Positions 16,280 to 24,141 of a stretch of DNA of 64,000 nucleotides are shown here, in pieces. The stretch comes from an uncultured Anaerotruncus sp. (GTDB taxonomy: Bacteria; Bacillota; Clostridia; Oscillospirales; Ruminococcaceae): contig CALWZG010000042.1 of NCBI GenBank assembly GCA_944385965.1, forward strand, positions 1-64,000, read 5' to 3'. Position 1 is the first letter of the stretch. Every line of letters starts with the position of its first letter. The position numbers were made by a program, and so were the translations under genes. The notes beneath the pieces were generated by a model. It ran no database searches and was not told the DNA's origin. It worked only from the letters and a program-made list of their open reading frames with translations.

Positions 16280-18178
16280 ATGATTTATATAACAATTATC
16301 GCACCTTACGCAGAGGTTAAACCTACAATTGAGGAAATCCTCAGAGAGTACAGCGCCCCGGAACCAGTCAGCGGAACGGTATTGGTCAAAACCAGTACCC
16401 AGTTGGAGGATGCTTCCATCAGCGGGGATGTGGTGATTTCCAGAGGCTATACAGCCGATCTGCTTCAGCAATATCCCCAGCTGCTTTCAGTACCCATGCA
16501 GATTACAGGGTATGATGTGATTAAGGCTGTTCATAAAGCCTGTGAGAAATATCACCCTCAAAAGGTGGCGCTGATTGGTACTGCGGCCATGCTCTATTCA
16601 TCAGAAAGCCTTGACGGGGTTCTGCCTGTGAAAATTTGCCCTTATGCGGCGCCCACCATAAAAGAACTGCCTGAGGCCTTTTCCAAAGCGGTGGAGGATG
16701 GCTGTGACTGTTTTGTGGGCGGGTTGGGATTGATTCGTTTTTTGGAAGGGAAATACCCAGCCGTGCTGGTGGAGATTGGACGTTCCGCCATCCTGAACAG
16801 CCTGGATGAGGCGGTGCGTTTGGTGCGCAGTACACGGATTCAGGTGGAGCGATATGAGCGGTACCGTACCATTTTGAATTATTCCAAGGATGGGGTTATC
16901 TCCCTGAACGACCAAGGCAGGGTAGTTTCTGCCAGTCAATCAGCGGAGCGAGCCTTGCAGCTTCGGGGCCGTTCGGTGATTGGCAGGCACTATCGGGACG
17001 CTTTGCCTTTTGGAGAGAAGCCTTTAACGGAAATTTACGCCAAAGGGTATCGGATTGAAAATGAAATTTGTACCATTGAGGGAAAGCTTTTTTCTGTGGA
17101 TTATATTCCCATCCTGCACCAGAGAAAAACCAGCGGGGCGGTGGTTTTGCTCAGAAGTGTGGACCGTTTGCAGTCAGAAGAATCCCTCATCCGCAAAAAA
17201 ATGCCCGGCCGGCTGCAACGGGCAAAGTATCATTTTCAGGATTTGATTTATCAAAGTAAAGTATTCGCCAGTACTGTAGAAATAGCAAAAACATATGCTG
17301 CCACCGACTCACCAGTATTGATTACCGGAGAATCGGGCACAGGAAAAGAGCTGATGGCCCAAAGCATTCATAATGCCAGCCAGCGCAAAGAAGGACCGTT
17401 TGTAGCGATTAACTGTGCGGCCCTGACCGAAAGCCTTTTGGAGTCGGAGCTGTTTGGGTACAGCGATGGGGCCTTTACAGGTGCTCTGAAGGGAGGTAAG
17501 GAGGGCCTCTTTGAGGCGGCTCATGGCGGCACCATTTTTTTGGATGAGATAGGGGAGATTCCCGTCTCTTTCCAAAGCAAGCTGCTGCGGGTTTTGCAGG
17601 AAGGGGAGGTGCGCAGGATAGGGGTGAATAAGGTGGTATCCATTGATGTGCGGGTCATCGCCGCTACCAACCAGGATTTACATGCCCAGGTGCGAAAAGG
17701 TCTGTTTCGCCGGGATTTGCTGTTCCGCCTGAATGTTTTGAATCTATATATCCCGCCTCTGCGGGAACGCAGAGAGGATATTATGCCGCTTTTTGAGGCG
17801 TACTTGAGAGAATTTGGAGAGCGGTATCATAAAAACATCTCTCTTACCACCGCGGAAGCAAAACATCTTCTGGAAACGTATCCCTGGGAAGGAAACGCTC
17901 GTGAGCTGCGCAATATCGCTGAACGATTGTGCGTTTTGAACAATCAGCAGCAGATTGGAGAGCTTTTGGTACGGCAGGCCCTTTATGAACAGATGCCTGT
18001 TCCTGCGGTTCCGGAAGTAGAAATCAGGGACTGGAGGTTTGAGGCGGAAGATGAGGAGCAGCTGATTCAGATGCTTTTAGCCAGATACAATGGAAATAAG
18101 ACGCGGGTGGCGGAATATTTAGGCATTGACCGCACAACGCTTTGGAGGAAAATAAAGAAGTATAAAATGAACATTTGA
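16280..18178 (+). CDS. Sigma-54-dependent transcriptional activator, PrpR type
   Basis: This 632-residue regulator has a PrpR-like N-terminal sensor domain (about residues 1-185), a PAS domain (about 190-300), an AAA+ sigma-54 interaction domain with Walker A GESGTGKE (about 349), the sigma-54 loop GAFTGA (about 396) and Walker B FLDEIGEIP (about 418), and a Fis-type helix-turn-helix at the C-terminus (LLARYNGNKTRVAEYLGIDRT). PrpR-type sensors usually bind a small catabolic effector. It would activate the divergent dehydrogenase gene and probably the TRAP operon downstream. The start is the ATG at 16280, with CAGGAGGGAT upstream; a start at 16232 would add 16 unlikely residues and run through the activator site. 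Confidence 0.95.
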   Translation: MIYITIIAPYAEVKPTIEEILREYSAPEPVSGTVLVKTSTQLEDASISGDVVISRGYTADLLQQYPQLLSVPMQITGYDVIKAVHKACEKYHPQKVALIGTAAMLYSSESLDGVLPVKICPYAAPTIKELPEAFSKAVEDGCDCFVGGLGLIRFLEGKYPAVLVEIGRSAILNSLDEAVRLVRSTRIQVERYERYRTILNYSKDGVISLNDQGRVVSASQSAERALQLRGRSVIGRHYRDALPFGEKPLTEIYAKGYRIENEICTIEGKLFSVDYIPILHQRKTSGAVVLLRSVDRLQSEESLIRKKMPGRLQRAKYHFQDLIYQSKVFASTVEIAKTYAATDSPVLITGESGTGKELMAQSIHNASQRKEGPFVAINCAALTESLLESELFGYSDGAFTGALKGGKEGLFEAAHGGTIFLDEIGEIPVSFQSKLLRVLQEGEVRRIGVNKVVSIDVRVIAATNQDLHAQVRKGLFRRDLLFRLNVLNLYIPPLRERREDIMPLFEAYLREFGERYHKNISLTTAEAKHLLETYPWEGNARELRNIAERLCVLNNQQQIGELLVRQALYEQMPVPAVPEVEIRDWRFEAEDEEQLIQMLLARYNGNKTRVAEYLGIDRTTLWRKIKKYKMNI

Positions 18179-18246
18179 ATGAAATAGCATTATGATGAAA
18201 CGATATTGAAATTTTTAAAAAAATGTAAAAAGAGTTTGAATATACA

Positions 18247-18277
18247 AATAACTGCAACGATAATTGTTGCAGTTATT
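18247..18277. promoter_or_regulatory. Long palindrome: second activator site and/or terminator
   Basis: AATAACTGCAAC and GTTGCAGTTATT are perfect 12-base arms around a 7-base loop, starting 69 bases after the regulator's stop codon. The inner GCAAC/GTTGC half-sites match those at 16225-16239, and a further TGCAACG lies at about 18282. It could bind the activator upstream of the TRAP operon. With only a short T-rich tail it is a weak terminator. Confidence 0.55.
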
Positions 18278-18597
18278 TATTATGCAACGAATTTTAAACA
18301 GGTTTTATGATGCAAATTAATATTGTGTTTTGTATTATTTTAATATAAATATACTTAAAATTATTGAAAAAGGTAATTGTGACTAAAATTTTAACAATCC
18401 AATTAAGAAATAAGTAGAATCCATCAAGGGAAATGCGTATTGAATGGCTTTTAAAAATTTTTCATGGTAAGATTAAATTAAATCTTTCCCTTGAAGATGG
18501 CTTTAAATAGCCTATTCAAAGCCCAAATTTAAGGGATGGATATGCTGGGGAAAAGAAAGCGACTGACCCCAAGTCTATACGAAATAGGAGTGGTAGA
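18278..18597 (+). promoter_or_regulatory. AT-rich leader of the TRAP operon
   Basis: No open frame is supported here. The segment is very AT-rich up to about 18400. It holds 10-base inverted arms TCAAGGGAAA (18424-18433) and TTTCCCTTGA (18485-18494), plus a second imperfect pairing of TTGAATGGCTTTTAAA with TTTAAATAGCCTATTCAA, so the leader mRNA can form a long hairpin. I found no canonical GG-N10-GC sigma-54 promoter; the nearest match, at 18301-18313, has a 9-base spacer. Confidence 0.4.
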
Positions 18598-19866
18598 ATG
18601 ACTGGCAGTGTAATTATTATTTGCTTTTTCGTTCTGATGTTCCTTGGAATTCCAGTGGCGCTTTCGCTGGCGCTGGCGGCTTTGTTTTATATGGTCGCGT
18701 TTGTGGATATTCCTCCCATTATCATTGCCCAGCAGATGTTGGCAGGCATTGATAAGTTTACTTTGATGGCGGTTCCATTCTTTGTAATCGCCGGTTCGTT
18801 AATGGAGTTTGGCGGCATTTCCAAACGGATTGTAAACTTCGCTAAAGCCATTATTGGTTCTTTGCCAGGTGGTATGGCAGTAGTAACCATTGTCTCCAGC
18901 ATGATTTTTGCGGCGATGACTGGAGCGGGTGCGGCTACCACCGCCGCGGTAGGCAGCACAATGATTCCAGCTATGGCAGATGAAGGATATGACAAGGATT
19001 TTGCTTGTGGACTTCAGGCGGCTGCTGGTATCTTTGGCCCATTGATTCCGCCAAGTATTTTGATGGTGCTTTACGCGGTGACAGCTGGACTTTCCGTCGG
19101 CGATATGCTTTTAAGCGGTTTGTTGCCTGGTTTGTTCATGGGTCTGATTATGATTATCGTGACCATGTGCATCTGCGTCAAACGTAATTATAAGGGCAGC
19201 GGAAAATTCCAATTTTCCAATGTTCTGAAAACCTTCCTGGATGCGTTCTGGGCTCTGCTGACCCCATTGATTATCCTGGGCGGCATTTATTCTGGTAAAT
19301 TTACCCCAACTGAGTCTGCTGCTGTGGCTTGCTTTTACAGTTTGATTATTGGTGTTGTGGTTTATAAGGAACTGAAGATTTCCGAGATTGGAAAGGTGCT
19401 TTATAAATCCTTTAAAATGGCTGCTGGTATTATGCTGATTGTAGGCGCTACTCAGGCGTTCGGCTGGGTGCTGACCAGAGAGGGAATTCCTCAGGCGGTA
19501 GCTCAGGGCTTTACCACCGTCATTAAAGACCCAACCTTGTTCATGTTTGCCGTTTGTGCCATGCTGTTGGTAGCGGGATGCTTCATAGACGCTGTGCCAG
19601 CTCTGTTGATTTTCGCTCCCATTCTGTGCCCTGCGGCCAGCGCTTATGGCATCGACTTGATGCACTTTGGTGTGGTTATGGTTGTGACTCTGTGCATTGG
19701 TCTGGTGACTCCTCCAGTGGGAATCAACCTGTTTGTGGCTTCCTCTGTTGGAAACCGGCCTGTACATAAAATCATTCCTCAGCTTCCTTGGTTCCTGTTC
19801 TCTATGCTGATTGGTATGGTATGTGTTGTATTGATTCCCCAGTTGTCTTTGATTCTGGTGCAATAA
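18598..19866 (+). CDS. TRAP transporter large permease subunit (DctM family)
   Basis: This 422-residue protein of about 12 membrane segments is the channel subunit of a tripartite ATP-independent periplasmic transporter, driven by a sodium or proton gradient. Family marks include the N-terminal VLMFLGIPVALSLALA, MTGAGAATTAAVGSTMIPAM and AGIFGPLIPPSILMVLYAV segments, and GLVTPPVGINLFV near the end. AGGAGTGGTAGA precedes the ATG. It is the first gene of the operon dctM-dctP-cyclase-dctQ, behind a PrpR-like activator. The M-P-cyclase-Q order is unusual, since the two permease subunits normally adjoin. Confidence 0.95.
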   Translation: MTGSVIIICFFVLMFLGIPVALSLALAALFYMVAFVDIPPIIIAQQMLAGIDKFTLMAVPFFVIAGSLMEFGGISKRIVNFAKAIIGSLPGGMAVVTIVSSMIFAAMTGAGAATTAAVGSTMIPAMADEGYDKDFACGLQAAAGIFGPLIPPSILMVLYAVTAGLSVGDMLLSGLLPGLFMGLIMIIVTMCICVKRNYKGSGKFQFSNVLKTFLDAFWALLTPLIILGGIYSGKFTPTESAAVACFYSLIIGVVVYKELKISEIGKVLYKSFKMAAGIMLIVGATQAFGWVLTREGIPQAVAQGFTTVIKDPTLFMFAVCAMLLVAGCFIDAVPALLIFAPILCPAASAYGIDLMHFGVVMVVTLCIGLVTPPVGINLFVASSVGNRPVHKIIPQLPWFLFSMLIGMVCVVLIPQLSLILVQ

Positions 19867-19910
19867 TTTATCAATAGGATAGGTTTGATAGATTTTAGGA
19901 GGAGATTATT

Positions 19911-20933
19911 ATGAGAAAGATTTTAGCGTGTATGTTGGCTTCCGCAATGCTTTTGAGCCTGGCTGCCTGTGGCGGCAGCAGCAGCGGTGCTTCTGGAGAG
20001 AGCGGAAATAGCAGCGGCGGTACTGTAAAATTGAGCGTGTTCGCAGGCTCTATCCCCAAAAATACCCCTACCGGCGAAGCCATGGAGTTCTTTGTAAAGG
20101 AACTGAATGAAAAATCTGGCGGCAGCCTGCAAGCCACCGCTTACTATGACACTGAGTTGGGCGACGCTACTTCTATGGTGCAGGGCCTGCAGCAGGGAAC
20201 CGTTGACATCGGTGTATCTGGAGACTCTTATTATTCCGGTCTGGTACCTGAGATTCAGGTGTATGAGCTGCCTTTCCTGTTCCCCGATGTTGAGACTGCC
20301 CGCGCTGCGGTGGATGGGGAAAGCAAAGACTTGATTTTTGAAAAGCTGGAACAAAAGGGAATTATTGGTTTGTGCTTCTGGGAGAATGGTATGCGTCAGC
20401 TCTCCAACAACGTGCGCCCAGTGAAGACCCCTGATGATTTGAAGGGCATTAAAATGCGTACCCTGCCCGCTACTGTCCAGGTAGAGGCCTGGAAAGCTCT
20501 CGGCGCGCTGCCTACCAGCATTGACGCTTCTGAGCTGTATACCGCTCTTCAGGTAGGAACTGTTTCCGCTCAGGAGAACCCCTTGGCTGAGATTGAGTTC
20601 CGTAAATTCTATGAGGTACAGGATTATGTAACCCTGACCAACCATGTATACACCCCGTTCCTGCTGTCCATCAGCAAGATGACCGCTGATAAGCTCTCTG
20701 ACGAGCAGATGCAGATTGTCCGTGACGCTGCTATCGCCGCTCAGAAGGTACAGCGTGACGCCGCTACCAAAGCGGATCAGGAAGCCAAACAAAAACTGTT
20801 GGATGCTGGCGTTGAAATTGAGGAGAATCCAGACATCGCTAAGTTCCAGGAATTGACCGCTCCTGTATATTCCATTTTTACCGAGCAATGCCCGGAGAAT
20901 GGTCAGAAGCTGATTGATATGCTGAAAGCCTAA
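19911..20933 (+). CDS. TRAP transporter solute-binding lipoprotein (DctP family)
   Basis: This 340-residue secreted protein has a lipobox LAACGG (cysteine at residue 20), a Gly/Ser-rich linker and a DctP domain. Recognisable parts are GTVDIGVSGDSYYSGLVPEIQVYELPFLF, the DDLKGIKMRTLPATVQVEAWKALGALPTSI segment with the arginine that binds the substrate carboxylate, and VSAQENPLAEIEFRKFYEVQDYVTLTNHVY. The substrate is therefore an organic acid of unknown type. AGGAGGAGATTATT lies before the ATG. The gene is 44 bases after dctM and 18 before a cyclase-family hydrolase, which suggests the imported compound is cyclic or is cyclised. Confidence 0.95.
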   Translation: MRKILACMLASAMLLSLAACGGSSSGASGESGNSSGGTVKLSVFAGSIPKNTPTGEAMEFFVKELNEKSGGSLQATAYYDTELGDATSMVQGLQQGTVDIGVSGDSYYSGLVPEIQVYELPFLFPDVETARAAVDGESKDLIFEKLEQKGIIGLCFWENGMRQLSNNVRPVKTPDDLKGIKMRTLPATVQVEAWKALGALPTSIDASELYTALQVGTVSAQENPLAEIEFRKFYEVQDYVTLTNHVYTPFLLSISKMTADKLSDEQMQIVRDAAIAAQKVQRDAATKADQEAKQKLLDAGVEIEENPDIAKFQELTAPVYSIFTEQCPENGQKLIDMLKA

Positions 20934-20951
20934 TAAAGAGGTGTTTACGCT

Positions 20952-21632
20952 ATGAGAAGAATCATTGATTTAACCCTTCCAATTGAGGAACATTGGAGAT
21001 ATGGAATCCACTTTGATAAGCCTAAGATGCATGCGAAGGGAGACCCTTGGCAGTGTACCGCTTATAACTTGGAATCCCATTGGTTTACTCATATTGACGC
21101 ACCCATCCATCATGACCCCAATGGTGTGGATTTGAGCGCTTATCCTCTTCAGGATTGGTGCATCACCAACGCTCTGGTGGTGGACTTGACCTTCACCAAG
21201 GATGATGAGGGAATCACCGCGGAGATGCTGGAGGAAGCTACCAAAGCCTATAAGGGAACCCACTTTGATACTTTGCTGCTGCGCACCGACCGGGGCAAAA
21301 AGGTTTCCTGGAAAACCACAGAGTTTTGGGACCATTCTCCTTATGTAACGGCTGATGGCGGTATTTGGCTGCGGGACTATGCTCCTAAGATTGTAGGATA
21401 TGATTTCCCTCAGGATTATGATATCCGCAAGATTCGCACCACAAAGGATTTGAATACCATTCATCAGCCCGTCCATGACCATGTGCTGAAAGAGGGACGT
21501 ATCCTCCAGATTGAGTATATGACCAACTTGTGGGAGATTGGCGCTCCTGTTTGCCAAATGATCGCTCTGCCATTGAATACCCAACACGCGGATGGCTCCC
21601 AAATCCGGGTTATCGCTGTGGTAGAAGAATAA
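20952..21632 (+). CDS. Cyclase family protein (kynurenine formamidase-like hydrolase)
   Basis: This 226-residue enzyme carries the metal-binding motif THIDAPIHHDPNG (about residues 45-58) of the cyclase superfamily, whose members hydrolyse N-formylkynurenine, isatin or related cyclic amides and lactones, usually with manganese or zinc. The N-terminal RRIIDLTLPIEEHW is also typical. It lies inside a TRAP transporter operon between the binding protein and the small permease, so its substrate is probably the imported acid or its product. The exact substrate cannot be read from the sequence. Confidence 0.85.
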   Translation: MRRIIDLTLPIEEHWRYGIHFDKPKMHAKGDPWQCTAYNLESHWFTHIDAPIHHDPNGVDLSAYPLQDWCITNALVVDLTFTKDDEGITAEMLEEATKAYKGTHFDTLLLRTDRGKKVSWKTTEFWDHSPYVTADGGIWLRDYAPKIVGYDFPQDYDIRKIRTTKDLNTIHQPVHDHVLKEGRILQIEYMTNLWEIGAPVCQMIALPLNTQHADGSQIRVIAVVEE

Positions 21633-21653
21633 AGCGGAGAGTGAGGCGAGAAC

Positions 21654-22145
21654 ATGAAAGTCTGGTATGACAAAATTACCAGTATCCTGCAAAATATTAT
21701 GGGGTTGGCTGTATTGGCCACCATCTGCATTGTGACCTATGCCGTAGGCGCACGTCTGATGAATGTGCCAGTAGCGTGGTCGGATGAGGTGGTCCGTGTT
21801 ATCTTTATCTGGCTGGTCTTTATTGGGTCAGCGGTAGCTTTCTACTCGGATTCCTTGATTGGCTTGGACCTTTTGGAAGAGAAGCTCTCTAAATGGCCTA
21901 ACTGGCAAAAATCCCTGAAAGTTGTCCAGATGCTGTTGGCATTGGTGTTTGGAGTGTTTATGACCCTTCAAACCTATACCATTGTGTCTACCCAGTTCCG
22001 TTCAGGAGAGACCACTCCAGTTATGATGCTGCCTCTTTGGCTGGTCAACTTTGGATATTTTCTGGGATGTGTACTGTTTGCCTTCTTTGCGGTACGTAAG
22101 CTGATTCAGGTTGTAATCGCTTGGACCAAACGCAACGAGGCTTGA
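21654..22145 (+). CDS. TRAP transporter small permease subunit (DctQ family)
   Basis: This 163-residue protein has four membrane helices and the family segment VAWSDEVVRVIFIWLVFIGSAVAFYSDSLIGLDLL, which marks DctQ subunits. It forms the membrane complex with DctM. It is the last gene of the operon, 21 bases after the cyclase gene, and is closed by a strong terminator. AGTGAGGCGAG precedes the ATG. Confidence 0.93.
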   Translation: MKVWYDKITSILQNIMGLAVLATICIVTYAVGARLMNVPVAWSDEVVRVIFIWLVFIGSAVAFYSDSLIGLDLLEEKLSKWPNWQKSLKVVQMLLALVFGVFMTLQTYTIVSTQFRSGETTPVMMLPLWLVNFGYFLGCVLFAFFAVRKLIQVVIAWTKRNEA

Positions 22146-22153
22146 TTTGAACT

Positions 22154-22200
22154 AAAAAAATTCCCTCCCAAGGCTGGAACGCTTTGGGAGGGAATTTTTT
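22154..22200. terminator. Bidirectional terminator after the TRAP operon
   Basis: AAATTCCCTCCCAA and TTGGGAGGGAATTT pair around a short loop, flanked by A and T runs, so it also closes the convergent lipoprotein gene. Confidence 0.9.
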
Positions 22201-22203
22201 ATC

Positions 22204-22794
22204 TTATTCCAAAATAAAATCAGCAGTAATTTCGCTGCAAGCAAGGCCATTTCCTTGAGGGTCGGTAAAGCAGGCAAGCTGAGAAACCCGATAGGTACCA
22301 GCTTCCAATGGCTCTGGAAAGATATCAATAGGGATTTCAATGGTAACCGTTTCCCCAGGAGCCAAGGAAGCGCTGGCGTTGGGGTCGTCCGGATTGGTCA
22401 TGGCGCCTTCCCGTGGGGTCAGCAGCAGAACCTCATCCCCTTTTATCTGACGAAAATCAAACCAGTTAGTGTAGAGCAGGTCTCCGGTACTTTGATTGGT
22501 TACAACCAGGGAAATTTTCGTGGTTCCCACCGGATACCGTTCCTGTCCCGGAACCGTCCGCACCGAACCGCCTTCCGAAACATCCCCCTCTTCCTGGCCG
22601 ATCATGGTATAGGAAGGGGGTTCTTCAACAGCGGAGGAAGAAGACGATTCCTCAATGGATACCTGTTCCTGGGAAGACTGGGCTTGAGAAGTGGCAGAGC
22701 TGGAGGAGATTGTCTCTTCAGGCTGAGAAGAACAGGCTGCAAAGCTTCCAAGCAGGAAAGAGGCCACCAATAAAGCGGCTATATACCGTCTCAT
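22204..22794 (-). CDS. Lipoprotein with Ig-like domain, function unknown
   Basis: This 196-residue secreted protein has a lipobox (SFAACSS, cysteine at residue 21), a Ser/Glu/Gln-rich linker (about 25-60) and a C-terminal beta domain. The pattern TTKISLVVTNQSTGDLLYTNWFDF and SLAPGETVTIEIPI resembles bacterial immunoglobulin-like domains of cell-surface proteins. Its ATG overlaps the stop codon of ychF by four bases (ATGA), so it is translationally coupled to that gene. The pairing with YchF suggests co-transcription but not a shared function. I do not recognise a specific role. Confidence 0.75.
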   Translation of the reverse strand: MRRYIAALLVASFLLGSFAACSSQPEETISSSSATSQAQSSQEQVSIEESSSSSAVEEPPSYTMIGQEEGDVSEGGSVRTVPGQERYPVGTTKISLVVTNQSTGDLLYTNWFDFRQIKGDEVLLLTPREGAMTNPDDPNASASLAPGETVTIEIPIDIFPEPLEAGTYRVSQLACFTDPQGNGLACSEITADFILE

Positions 22795-23891
22795 ACGTTA
22801 AACCGGAACAGGACTACGTCTCCGTCCTGCATCACATACTCTTTGCCCTCGGAACGGACCAGCCCTTTTTCCTTGGCGGCGTTCATAGAGCCGCAGGCAA
22901 CCAGGTCCTGGAAGGAAACCACCTCAGCCCGGATGAATCCCTTCTCAAAGTCCGAATGAATTTTGCCAGCGGCCTGGGGGGCTTTGGTACCTTGGGTAAT
23001 GGTCCAGGCCCGGACCTCCTGTTTACCGGCGGTCAGGTAGGAAATCAGTCCCAGCAGGGAATAGCTGGCCTTAATGAGACGGTCCAGGCCAGACTCGTGA
23101 AGCCCCAATTCCTCCAGAAACATCAGCTTGTCCTCTTTGGACATGCCGGTGATTTCCTCCTCGATTTTGGCGCAGATAGGCAGCACCTGGGCCTTTTCAG
23201 CGGCGGCGATTTCCTCCACCTCATGGTAGAAGCGATTCTTCTCAATGCCCCCAACAAAGTCATCCTCGCTCATGTTGGCGGCATAGATGACAGGCTTGGC
23301 GGACAGCAGAGGCATATCTGCGATGGCTTCCTCCCACTCGTCCGGGGTGCAGGAGAAGCTGCGGGCGGAGTTTCCTTCTTCCAGATGGGCCCGGAGCCGT
23401 TTGAGGATTTCCGCCTGTCCCAGAAGGGTTTTGTCCCCACCCTTGGAGGATTTGATGCACCGGTCAATCTTCCGGTCCACAATGTCCATATCGGAAAAAA
23501 TCAGTTCCAGATTAATGGTTTCGATGTCTCTGCGGGGGCCGATTTCTCCGTCCACATGGACAATCTCCCCATCCTCAAAGCACCGGACCACATGGATGAT
23601 GGCGTCCACCTCACGGATGTGGGACAGGAACTTATTCCCCAAGCCTTCCCCTTTGGAGGCTCCCCGAACCAAGCCGGCGATGTCCACAAACTCAATCACC
23701 GCTGGGGTATACTTGTCTGGGTCGTACATCTTGGCCAGCACGTCCAAGCGCTCGTCTGGAACCGCCACCATGCCCACATTGGGCTCAATGGTGCAGAAGG
23801 GATAGTTGGCGGATTGGGCGCCCGCATTGGTGATGGCGTTAAATAAAGTGGATTTGCCCACATTGGGCAAACCAACGATTCCTAATTTCAT
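22791..23891 (-). CDS. ychF: Redox-regulated ATPase YchF (Obg family)
   Basis: This 366-residue P-loop protein begins KLGIVGLPNVGKSTLFNAITNAGA and contains FVDIAGLVRGASKGEGLGNKFL and a C-terminal TGS domain ending EGKEYVMQDGDVVLFRFNV. YchF/OLA1 proteins prefer ATP to GTP, bind ribosomes and dampen the oxidative stress response. I chose the ATG at 23891, which has GGAGGTTTTAAA upstream; the earlier in-frame start would add seven residues before the family's start. A TTGTAA/TATAAT promoter lies at 23932-23960. It is followed by an overlapping lipoprotein gene. Confidence 0.97.
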   Translation of the reverse strand: MKLGIVGLPNVGKSTLFNAITNAGAQSANYPFCTIEPNVGMVAVPDERLDVLAKMYDPDKYTPAVIEFVDIAGLVRGASKGEGLGNKFLSHIREVDAIIHVVRCFEDGEIVHVDGEIGPRRDIETINLELIFSDMDIVDRKIDRCIKSSKGGDKTLLGQAEILKRLRAHLEEGNSARSFSCTPDEWEEAIADMPLLSAKPVIYAANMSEDDFVGGIEKNRFYHEVEEIAAAEKAQVLPICAKIEEEITGMSKEDKLMFLEELGLHESGLDRLIKASYSLLGLISYLTAGKQEVRAWTITQGTKAPQAAGKIHSDFEKGFIRAEVVSFQDLVACGSMNAAKEKGLVRSEGKEYVMQDGDVVLFRFNV

Positions 23892-23931
23892 TTTAAAACC
23901 TCCGATAAACACAAAGCTTCATATAGACTTG

Positions 23932-23960
23932 ATTATACAGGATTTTCCCAAAGGTTACAA
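23932..23960 (-). promoter_or_regulatory. Promoter of ychF
   Basis: On the minus strand TTGTAA and a perfect TATAAT are separated by 17 bases, 41 bases before the start codon. Confidence 0.75.
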
Positions 23961-24015
23961 GGGGCAAATTCCCCAGGCTGAGAACCAATGGAAAAGGGCT
24001 TTTTATGGCGGCATA

Positions 24016-24044
24016 TTGTGTTTTGGCTGAGAAAGTGGTAAAAT
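24016..24044 (+). promoter_or_regulatory. Promoter of recJ and the genes behind it
   Basis: TTGTGT and TAAAAT are separated by 17 bases, about 100 bases before the recJ start. Confidence 0.6.
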
Positions 24045-24141
24045 AACTAAGATTAAGAGACATTTTCCGGCGTTTGTCGCAGCAGATTGGCGCCGGAGCC
24101 TTTCGATATAGAATGATTTTAAAACAACGGAGGAATCGAGC

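Noticed and set aside
18301-18313. Sigma-54 promoter of the TRAP operon
   Set aside because: The GG and GC are nine bases apart instead of ten, which normally abolishes function. It is kept only as an observation.
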